Part shown: positions 56,500-64,000 of the stretch, in pieces | Numbering within the stretch: position 1 is the first letter of the stretch | Layout: every line of letters starts with the position of its first letter | DNA from: Morella rubra | Lineage: Eukaryota; Streptophyta; Magnoliopsida; Fagales; Myricaceae | Reading direction: 5' to 3' | Length of the DNA: 64,000 bases | Assembly (NCBI GenBank): GCA_003952965.2 | Contig: CM025856.1 | Location: forward strand, 13,710,489 to 13,774,488 | Position numbers and translations under genes: made by a program | The notes under the pieces: generated by a model | Told to the model about the DNA's origin: nothing | The model's database searches: none | The model's input: only the letters and a program-made list of their open reading frames with translations

Positions 56500-57660
56500 A
56501 ATGCTTGCCATTCTAGGCCTTCGAGTGGACAGAAGAATGTCAAAAAGCTTTCGAAGAGCTAAAGGAGTATTTGACGAATCTTCCGCTCCTAAGTTCCCCT
56601 ATACTGGGAGAAATACTTTATCTCTATCTTACCACTTTCGTTGCAGCAGTAGACATGACACTCATAAAGGATGATAATGCATAAAACAACCTATATATTA
56701 CGTGAGCAAAGCTTTGCAAGAAGCCGAACCTCTATCCCGACTGACAAAGTAGAGCTATCATCATCTCGGCAAGAAAGTTTAAGGCTCACCCCATAGTTAT
56801 TCTTCGCTTTGGGAAAACTGCATCAAGAAGATTGGTCCTGGAGAATTCGACATCAAATATCGACCTCGGACCGCAATAAAAGGACAAGCAACAGCCAATT
56901 TTGTCACAGAACTCACTACTACAGTACTTAAAGAAGAAACTCCCAAACTGACTCCAATCGCAAAGCTCATACCCGAACAATGAAGCAGAATATGAACCTT
57001 ATAGCTGGACTCCTCAGAGCTCCTGTAGCGTGCAAAAGTTACATGAAACTTCATGCCTCAATAAAATGGGAAGCTTTTGAGATCCAGCATATTCCCTGAA
57101 GTTAACAAGCAATAACTCCATAAAGTTTAGAAGGATAGCACCAAGATATACTCTCATTGAATGGAATCTGTATCGTCGAAGCCTCTTCAAAAGCTCAATT
57201 ATGCACTTCTACGAAATCATTTCATAAAGCCCTCTCCTTGGCAATTCGAGCTAATCCTTACCGCCCGATGCAGAAGGATAGTACGTAAGTGCTATGTCAG
57301 AGATTCGACATGTCATCAAATATTCCCGATGGACAAGAATGACCATCATGGCGCGCCTAGTATCCAGAGATACAATAGGGCATCGACATCCTCCCGAAGC
57401 TTTTGAGATCCCATATTCCCTGAAGTTAACAAGCAATAACTCCATAAAGTTTAGAAGGATAGCACCAGATATACTCTCATTGAATGGAATCTGTATCGTC
57501 GAAGCCTCTTCAAATTGTTGTTGTGTTTTCTCAGCGCTCGAGATGGGAATTATGCACTTCGTGAAATACATAAATGGATTTATGGAAATCATTTGGGATC
57601 GAAAGCCCTCTCCTAGAAGGCAATTCGAGCTGTATGAGGCTGAACTGTCAGAGATTCGGT
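56500..57660 (+). pseudogene. Tat-like RNase H region, rearranged
   Basis: Begins with FEWTEECQKAFEELKEYLTN and LPLLSSPILGEILYLYLTTF, then broken pieces up to 57660. The region includes an internal duplication: about 57070-57258 repeats about 57392-57638 (shared blocks TTCCCTGAAGTTAACAAGC, AGTTTAGAAGGATAGCACC, TCTGTATCGTCGAAGCC). No intact RNase H catalytic set is visible. Confidence 0.6.
57070..57640. repeat. Internal direct duplication in the Tat-like element
   Basis: About 190 bp at 57070-57258 and 250 bp at 57392-57640 match in the same order. The first copy lacks two internal pieces present in the second. Confidence 0.75.
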
Positions 57661-57699
57661 CATAAACACCCCAGAATGATCAGTGCCCTGTATATTTAT

Positions 57700-58453
57700 A
57701 CCATCGAAATGAAGGCAGCTAAAATTTCTAGTGGTTCGACGATTTCACTAAATGGGTAGAGGCTAAAAAGATCATAAACCCAATCTGAAAGTTCCTCGTT
57801 TCAAACTACCCCAAGCAATAATTACCAACAATGGAAAACAGTTCGATAATAAAAATTTCTAAGATTTTTGTTCAGAGCTCAACATTGAGAACCATTATTC
57901 CTCTCCATACTATCTGCAAGCCAATGGAAAAGTAGAATTGGCCAACCAACCACTGTTGAAGATCATCAAGAAAAAACTCAACGATCATAAGGGTTTATGG
58001 GAAGAAGAGTTACCCAGGGTATTATGGGCATACCGCACCACTGTCAGAATATCCACAGGAGAAACCTTGTTCGCTCTCACTTACGGCACCGAGGCAGTAA
58101 TCCTAGTGAAAATAGAAGCTCTCTCACCTCGAGTGATGCATTTCATCTGCGAGAATAATGAAGAAGAAAGGAAGCTAGACCTTGACCTACTAAAAGGAAG
58201 GAGAGAGGATGCACGACTAAAGATGGAGGCGTACAAACAGAAGATCGCCAACTATTACAATGCCAAGGTTAGACCACGTCATTTTGTCCTTGGAAATCTA
58301 GTCCTCAAAAAGATATTGCCAGGAGACAAAGATCCACAGCAAGGAAAATTGCCCCGGATTGGGAAGGTCCATATCGTATCATCGATTCCAAATGACTTAG
58401 GACACATTATTTGGAAAAGTGCTACAACGTCCATGGAACTCGGCGCACCTTAG
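57700..58453 (+). pseudogene. Tat-like integrase remnant
   Basis: Core pieces in the first 230 bases (WFDDFTKWVEAKKIINPI, TNNGKQFDNKNF and YSSPYYLQANGKVELANQ in shifting frames) are followed by an open frame 57938-58453: KKLNDHKGLWEEELPRVLWA, YRTTVRISTGETLFALTYGT, EAVILVKIEALSPRV, YYNAKVRPRHFVLGNLVLKK. The integrase core Asp of TKW and the Asn-Gly-Lys region (usually DNGxQF) are damaged. Confidence 0.8.
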
Positions 58454-58639
58454 GAAGTATTATGCTTAGGCATTTTATATTTTATCTATTATATGTGTTT
58501 ACACTTATGTTATGCTTTGATGTTTTTTTTATCTTGTTTACTATAAATGAAAAAGCCGAAATTCTCTTCAAAACTATGTGTTGAAGATAACAAACATGAG
58601 AAAGCACGTTTCCCGAAATATATTAAAGGACCTCAATTT

Positions 58640-58930
58640 CAAACCAAGAGTAAGATGACCTCAGCGAACCTCGATTCCCAGTCGCATCCAAGACGAAATC
58701 CTAAAATGACTTAGGAGAACTAAGGTTCCCAGTCGCATTCCAGAGTAAGAAGACCTCGGCGAACCAGTTCCTAGTTACACCCAAGACGAAATCCTAAAAT
58801 GACTTAGGAGAACTAAGGTTCTCTATCATATTCAAGAGTAAGACGACCTCGACAAACCCCGGTTCCAGTTGCATCCAAGAAGAAATCCTAAAACGACTTA
58901 GGAGAACTAAAGATCCTGGTCACGTCCGAG
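58640..58930. repeat. Tandem repeat, three copies of about 93 bp
   Basis: Copies are recognised by AAATCCTAAAATGACTTAGG at about 58696, 58789 and (with one change) 58883, spaced 93-94 bp, separated by variable blocks that begin AGAGTAAGA. They lie between integrase and 3' LTR. Tandem repeats in this 3' untranslated position are known for Tat-type gypsy elements. Confidence 0.85.
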
Positions 58931-59225
58931 ATTAAGTCCAAAAATGATCTCGAAAAACAACGGATCGCAATGAAGATCACACGCTGCAAAAGAAAGACAA
59001 TAAATCTAACAAGATTTGAATGTTGGAAGTAGACCGCAAAGTACGCAGCCAACAGTTATCCCAAGAAGCAAGCAAAGTTCAGACAAATAAACCAAATATT
59101 GCCAAGTATCAAGGCTTAAACAAAAGGAAAGCAGCCAAATATGAAATTCAACAGATACAGAACATATTACGAATGTGCACAAACATGACCAAGTTCAAAG
59201 GAACATCAAAAGGTTATTACAAAAT

Positions 59226-59456
59226 CTAATCTTCCGTAGGAGGAAGATGGATACCACGGGTTTCTAAACTCTCAACAAGGTGCTTATAAATGTCTTCAGC
59301 ACACCTCCCTTTGCGGACCTTAAAACGACTTCCCTCATCCTCGTGAGCCAACTTCAGATATGTCATGGTTGAACCAATGCATTTGTGCGCTAAAGAGGTA
59401 GGATCATCAAGAAAAGCGGGCATCGCTGACAACTGGGCAAGACGAAGAGTGATCAT
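59226..59456 (-). CDS. Antisense 76-codon open frame beside the 3' LTR
   Basis: Product not recognised with certainty. The frame reads MITLRLAQLSAMPAFLDDPT, SLAHKCIGSTMTYLKLAHED, SRFKVRKGRCAEDIYKHLVE, SLETRGIHLPPTED. It is open while the sense-strand pol genes of the same element are full of stops, and its composition is protein-like. Its ATG lies inside the first 7 bp of the 3' LTR, on the opposite strand. Some Tat-lineage elements are known to carry an antisense ORF near the 3' end; whether this is related is an inference. Confidence 0.4.
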   Translation of the reverse strand: MITLRLAQLSAMPAFLDDPTSLAHKCIGSTMTYLKLAHEDEGSRFKVRKGRCAEDIYKHLVESLETRGIHLPPTED

Positions 59457-59957
59457 GCACAGAAAAAGCCCAAATCAATTTAGGCTAGATAAACATGATC
59501 ACGCACACAAAAAGCCCAGCAACAACGGAAGGCCAATGTCGCACTAAGTCCAGAAAAAGAAGAAACCATGACATGTGTCATGAGTGGTTATAAAACAACC
59601 CATAACGTGTAGCACCGCCAGGATCCTGACGTTCCCGAGATTAAAGCAAATGCCCATTAAGAAAAAGTGTGAAGAGCATATCCCGAGACACAATGTTGCA
59701 GGGACTGAATTCCTTGCCAAAAAGGAAACATGAGGGTGTGGAGAAAACACTTTAAAAGCAAGAGATAATGAAGAAGGAAGGTAACTGATTTGAGAGATTT
59801 AAAGTAGAAATATTGAAATACCAAAACACAAAGTTAGGCATCGGAGGGGCCTTTCCCCGGTGTCCAGGGTTGTCTTTGTTATTTTGCATAAAATAATTAT
59901 GTGAAGTTTGAGACGCATTTACTCTGAAGTGTTAACCATAAATCAACTGATTTATTA
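59450..59957 (+). repeat. Tat-like 3' LTR (empty-site reference)
   Basis: 508 bp, TGATCATGCAC...CTGATTTATTA, after a purine-rich GACGAAGAG. It contains the uninterrupted AATATTGAAATACC that the MULE split in the 5' LTR. Confidence 0.85.
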
Positions 59958-60830
59958 TTAATTAGTTCTTTTGACAGTAGTGAAACTATAGTAATGCATT
60001 AAGAAGGCTATTATCCTCCATAATTTTCTAATATACTTTGAAGAGAAACAAATATAATAAATATGAATGACTTAGGACTAATACATACCGTTTAGGACTA
60101 TCAATTTCACATATTAAGTCTATTTCTCTCGGAACAATACGGGCAAACCGTATGAGGATATTGATCCCTAAAATTGACTTGAAATCTTATTGACCATTAA
60201 AAAAGCGTGGAGCGACTGAACCATTTTTGATATTTTGCCTTATATGGATTTAATTAAAGAGGGGCACAAGAAAGTATGTAGCCTTCTTAAGAGAGGAAAC
60301 AGAACTGAAAGGAAAAACCGAAGATACCAAGCATATATTTATATAGCTATTTAAATTTGTAAGATGCAATGGTCCACCAACTCTATTAATCCATCTCTTC
60401 TTATAACAGCTATCTTTTTGTTTATTTTTCATTTTCTTCTTGTTCTTCATCCATGTTACCAAAATTAAGTAGCTAAGAAAGTACAATTCATGTATGGCCA
60501 CGAACTTGGGACATTCTTGGTCCTTCTCTTTTGTAATTTTTTGATAATTTTTCTAGATGTAATGGACATTTTAACAATATTCTACTAAACAATTAAAAAA
60601 CAAAATGATTCATTTGATATCGAATTAAATCTTCGACTTTACTTGACAAAATTGAAGCAATGCATGAGAGATACAGGAGAAATGGGACAATTGAAGAAGT
60701 TGGCACGACGAAAAAAGGATGAATAGTTTCACGACATTGCTCACACCTTCTATTTTTTAGAGACATGGCATTTTGATGATGCACCATTCTCGGAGTCTCC
60801 CCCTTCAAAGCTTCCACACTTAGTGATCAT
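59958..60830. other. AT-rich spacer
   Basis: No gene recognised. Part of it (about 60405-60640) resembles about 61445-61565 (TCTTATAACA, TTCATCCATG, ATTAAG.AGCT, CTTGGGACA, AAATGATTCA), so these are diverged copies of one host or repeat segment. Confidence 0.4.
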
Positions 60831-61170
60831 TCACAGGTATTCAGATTAGCTGTCCGGTCACTTGGTGGATTTCGACTTTATCAGATGGCGCCGTCTATGG
60901 GAAGATCTTTTCTCCTCTTATTTCTCCTGTTTCAACTTTGCCAATCATTGTTTCTCCTTCCATACAAATATGCCTTCCTCACTTGAAAAATCAAAATAGA
61001 GTTTAGTAACCTCCTGTTGCTACAAAGCCACCCGCACGTGATGATCCGTTATTGGTTACCTTGCAAAAAACGTGAAAATCCTGATTCAAAAATTTGATAC
61101 TACACCTCCCCTCCACAACCTCTAAACTCCTTGTCATCTCATTTGATGCAATCACAAGAAGACTATAGAA

Positions 61171-61482
61171 TCACAGTCTGCCATGTCTCAACCAGCAGGA
61201 ATGAAACGATTCAAAGATGAACTTCACCCTCTCCATGAGCAAATGATTTGGCAAAGATAAATGTTGGCTTTTGTTTACAATCATGATTTCAATAAATGGA
61301 TTAAGTTTACAAAATGTAGACAAAGACATTTTATCTTGCAAGGAGAGAAGATTCAAACCAGGGCACTGACAAGGAGAATCAAAACTTTCGAAGAGTTTAC
61401 CAAAACCGTCTATAGCAGGATGAGCCAATAGTGCCAACTTATTATCCTTCTTTCTTATAACAATGTTTTGTTTGCATTTCAT
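61171..61482 (-). pseudogene. Possible NLR leucine-rich-repeat fragment
   Basis: 103-codon frame with CPGLNLLSLQDKMSLSTFCK, resembling the CPxLxxLxLxxNxSL...-type repeat of CC-NBS-LRR proteins, and LSLPNHLLMERVKFIF. The rest is not recognisable. It may be a scrap of a resistance gene related to the one at 41.8-50.6 kb. Weak evidence. Confidence 0.25.
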
Positions 61483-61689
61483 CCATGAGAATTAAGCAGC
61501 TCAGTACAATTCAATCTTGGGACAAAGCAGAATGATTCAGATCGAATCTTCGAAGATTGAAGCGAGATACTATAGTGGCACGCGTTTGACATTGACCATC
61601 TTGTATAACACTGACAGGGAATCACATTTCACTTTAAGACATAGTTGAATTGGTGTCATCACTTTTTGGTGTCCTCAATCTGGACTTTG

Positions 61690-62805
61690 ATATTTAGCAT
61701 CTCATGTCTCACAAAGACAAAGACATTTTTATCAAAGAGCCAAAGACAAGAAGATTGAAGATCAAGAAGATGCAAAGCTCAAAAGTGAAGATTCAAGACC
61801 ATAGTATAACCTTGTAACTCTTAATTTCACTTTTACAAGGATTTGAATCACACACTTGTCAAACCGTGCATAATCTTCTTATCACATGTTTGACAACCAA
61901 AATGCGATCAAATCATATAAACTCCAAGCCTTAGTTATACTTTTGGAAAGTTATTTTTGAATTAGGATTTCAAAAATGGCTTTTTAATTGTAGCGGTTTA
62001 TGAAAATGATTTGTAGCGGTCGACCGCTACATGAAGCAGATGATGTGCATAGGAAAAAATTTGACAGCATTCAAATTTTATGACCAACACTAGTTGAAGC
62101 GGTCGACCGGTACAATGATAAAATTGTTAGATCGACTCCCAACGACTAGAAACGAGTACTTTTTATACGTGGCCTATACAAAGACCTTCCTAATGTCCCA
62201 AAAACAAGCAAGATCGACTACATATCATTTATATAGCTTGAGAAATATCTTAAACCTTCTTATTCTATATTTCTCATATTATTCACACAAATTACACTTT
62301 CTTATCCAAAATATAGAGCTTTTCATTTTCTTATCCACTCTTTGAGAGAGTTTATTCTTATATCTTCCTATTCAAAAGAGGTGATTCCTTTAGTGAGGTT
62401 GTTCACTAAAGAAGAAGCTTAGAGATGATATATCTTCAAGCTTGGTTGGGTTGTGAGTGGTGAGCCTAAAAATTACTTGGGTTGTGAGTGTTAAGCCTGG
62501 GAAATCACTAGTAAGGTTCTCTAGCACCCGGAAGCTAGAGTGTACACTATTTGGAAGATAGTGGGAAAACCTCAAAGCTCGGTAAAGGAGCTTGAGGGGT
62601 GGATGTAGGTGGGTTTGCCGAACCATCTAAAAATCTCATGTTTGCTTCTCTAACCTTGCTCTTTATGTTTAGCACTTATTTACTTATCACATCAATACTT
62701 GCTTAATTACTTGTGCTAAATTATCATTTACTTTGCAAACATATTTTTTAGGGTTAAAAGTGAAAAATTTTGGGAACCCAATTGACCCCCCTCTTGGGTT
62801 GCCTT
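61690..62805 (+). mobile_element. Copia-like LTR, inverted relative of 12090-13318
   Basis: Shares with the first copy (inverted) the blocks TAGCACCCGGAAGCTA, GCCGAACCA and CCCAATTGACCCCCCTCTTG. It contains a perfect 20-bp palindrome with core GTAGCGGTCGACCGCTAC (62012-62031) and a related AAGCGGTCGACCGG at about 62096. It lies inside the third gypsy element. Boundaries are approximate. Confidence 0.5.
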
Positions 62806-63019
62806 AATCCTTGGATTTATGATAAAGATACTTCAAAGGGATTTAGAACAAGTGCAGAGTGCAAAAACCGATGTTATGCTCCTTCCCCAACATGTCAACA
62901 ATCTACTTTTACGCTCAGTGTGCTGAACCTACACATTATAGGGATCGATGTGGAAGGATGAGTAGAGATCGGTTTCCCTGAGTAGTACATGAGTCTCGGC
63001 CTTTATGGGAGAGGTGTGA

Positions 63020-63530
63020 CAAATCAGTGTTCACTTTGCTCAACACAACCCCTCAAGAAATACTGATGCAAATCAAGCATGATCTGAGCATAAAGTGGCC
63101 CTAAAAGCTCAGAACAGCTCTCAAAAAAAGGGACAAAGCCAAGTATTGTGATTTTCACGACAATCACAGTCACCACGCGGACAATTGTTGAGAGTTGAAG
63201 AGACAAATAAAATATTAGCTATAGTGTGGGAAACTCCGATGCTTTATTCTAGCGCTTAGAGTTTCATCCTACGATCAAGTGAGAAGTAGGGAGAGGGAGA
63301 GTGAAGCAAGAAGAAATTGTCAACCTCCCAAGGGGAATCCCCCAAATCTACCTCCGCCTTCACCACCTCCTCAAGGAGAAGTTAAGACAATCATCAGGGG
63401 ACCCAACATTGTCGGCCAAGTCAGCCGATGCAAAAGAACTATATGTAGGAAGCACAATACCAACAGGTCCACCTAGCCGAACAACCCCTAAAGAGATCCA
63501 TATGAAGCTTAAGTTCTCGACCCCTTAAGG
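63020..63530 (+). pseudogene. Tat-like gag C-terminal remnant
   Basis: LLNTTPQEILMQIKHDLSIK, KYCDFHDNHSHHADN, LKRQIK-type residues (relatives: CRFHxDHGHDTxxC), then RERESEARRNCQPPKGNPPN and PPPQGEVKTIIRGPNIVG. This matches the C-terminal gag segment and linker of Tat-type elements. Stops interrupt it near 63100, 63190 and 63220. Confidence 0.65.
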
Positions 63531-63739
63531 ATAGGAAAATTTCAAAGGAGATCAGTAGGCAACACGAAGGTGCTACTTTACCTCACTAAAGGGTAAGCAT
63601 AGCGTCCAACAAAGCAACCTCCAAAATGGACATAGAATCTCTCATTGCAAGTGAGGACGAGCAATATCAATAACAACAATGATTGCAGGTAGTGGAGGAG
63701 TTAGAAGAAGTTGAGTTGGAAGTAGGAAAGGTTGAACGG

Positions 63740-64000
63740 ATCAAGCCAACTTGAATAGGATAGATTTGTTTGGAAGTAAATTGATCACATTGCTGACACG
63801 GCACAAAACCACATTTGCCTCTTCACATGCAGATATGTATAAGATAGATCCCCAAGTAATTACTCACGAGTTGAGTATAATGTCAAGCGCCATCCCCCTC
63901 TGACAAAAGAAAAGAACTTTTGCTCCTAAGTGAAACCAAGTGGAGGATGAGCGGCAATCATGCTTTATGCATGGCTTATGCCAAGAGAAACAGCAGGTTC
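63740..64000 (+). pseudogene. Tat-like reverse transcriptase start
   Basis: TRHKTTFASSHADMYKIDPQ, VITHELSIMSSAIPL, stop, QKKRTFAPK: the segment immediately before the RT palm (relatives: VFAWSHxDMPGIDPxVITHxLN...QKxRxFAPE). Truncated by the window end. Confidence 0.6.

Larger units (their letters stand above)
51361..59957 (+). mobile_element. Tat-like Ty3/gypsy element, full length but dead, TSD TTAAT
   Basis: 5' LTR 51361-53455 (about 516 bp once the inserted MULE is removed), PBS-like TTGGCGCCGTCTATGGG, gag (53660-54480), protease (about 55020-55570), RT (55725-56400), RNase H pieces (56500-57660), integrase (57700-58453), a tandem-repeat 3' UTR (58640-58930), a short antisense open frame, and 3' LTR 59450-59957. 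TTAAT stands directly before 51361 and after 59957. LTRs begin TGAT and end CTCA (5') or ATTA (3', mutated). Many stops, deletions in RT and an internal duplication make it non-autonomous. Confidence 0.85.
60831..64000 (+). mobile_element. Third Tat-like gypsy element, interrupted, runs out of window
   Basis: An LTR end (...TTATCA, 60883) is followed by TGGCGCCGTCTATGGG (60886-60901). Gag reappears at about 63020 after about 2 kb of other sequence that includes an inverted copia-like LTR. Gag and the beginning of RT are seen; the protease is largely absent. The LTR start was not found. The window ends in the RT. Confidence 0.6.

Noticed and set aside
60593..60817. 74-codon minus-strand open frame
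   Set aside because: No motif recognised; sits in AT-rich spacer.
1..64000. CRISPR arrays, rRNA, tRNA genes
   Set aside because: None seen. The direct repeats found are explained by LTRs, TSDs and tandem duplications in a plant nuclear genome.

Overview
This window is nuclear DNA of a flowering plant, most likely a woody eudicot. The evidence is interrupted plant genes with GT-AG (and one GC-AG) introns, a plant ATRX/CHR20-type chromatin remodeller, plant CDC20, a CC-NBS-LRR resistance gene, and dense plant retrotransposons (L1-like LINEs, Ty3/gypsy chromovirus and Tat-like elements, copia-like LTRs, a TRIM, MULE- and hAT-like DNA elements). I cannot name the species.

Layout. 1-4.7 kb: decayed repeats ending in a broken L1-like LINE with a poly-A tail. 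5.28-20.4 kb (+): the C-terminal helicase half of an ATRX-like SNF2 ATPase, 12 exons that join without a stop (716 codons). The Walker-A exon and everything upstream are not in the window, and the few codons before the DEAH box cannot be placed. Its introns hold a 184-bp tandem duplication, a copia-like LTR and a 5'-truncated LINE with a 16-bp target-site duplication. 20.4-28.1 kb: TE-rich spacer with a MULE-like TIR element split by a hAT-like element, a decayed Tat-like gypsy on the minus strand, a hAT-like MITE and an almost perfect 399-bp TRIM with 5-bp TSD. 28.1-30.4 kb (-): a CDC20 pseudogene that keeps introns, plus a second fragment of CDC20 beside it. 30.9-40.9 kb: an L1-like LINE split by an 8.6-kb gypsy chromovirus (2.0 and 2.3 kb LTRs, TSD TTTTT).

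41.8-50.6 kb (-): a CC-NBS-LRR gene of the RPS2/At4g27190 type. Its main exon has two in-frame TGA codons and a frameshift, and the distal LRR exons are spread over 6 kb. One LRR exon was duplicated and the copy lost its splice acceptor through a 16-bp deletion. A 0.8-kb inverted repeat lies between LRR exons. 51.4-60.0 kb (+): a full-length but dead Tat-like gypsy (TSD TTAAT). A 1570-bp MULE with long TIRs and a 9-bp TSD is inserted in its 5' LTR. The MULE carries two fragments of an ARM-repeat gene and is therefore a Pack-MULE. The uninterrupted 3' LTR supplies the empty site. 60.8-64 kb: a third Tat-like gypsy, interrupted by an inverted relative of the copia-like LTR seen in the ATRX intron.

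The genes form no operon or pathway. ATRX is the only locus that may still be functional. CDC20 and the resistance gene look decayed. Most of the remaining sequence is nested mobile DNA, and the order of insertions can be read from TSDs.
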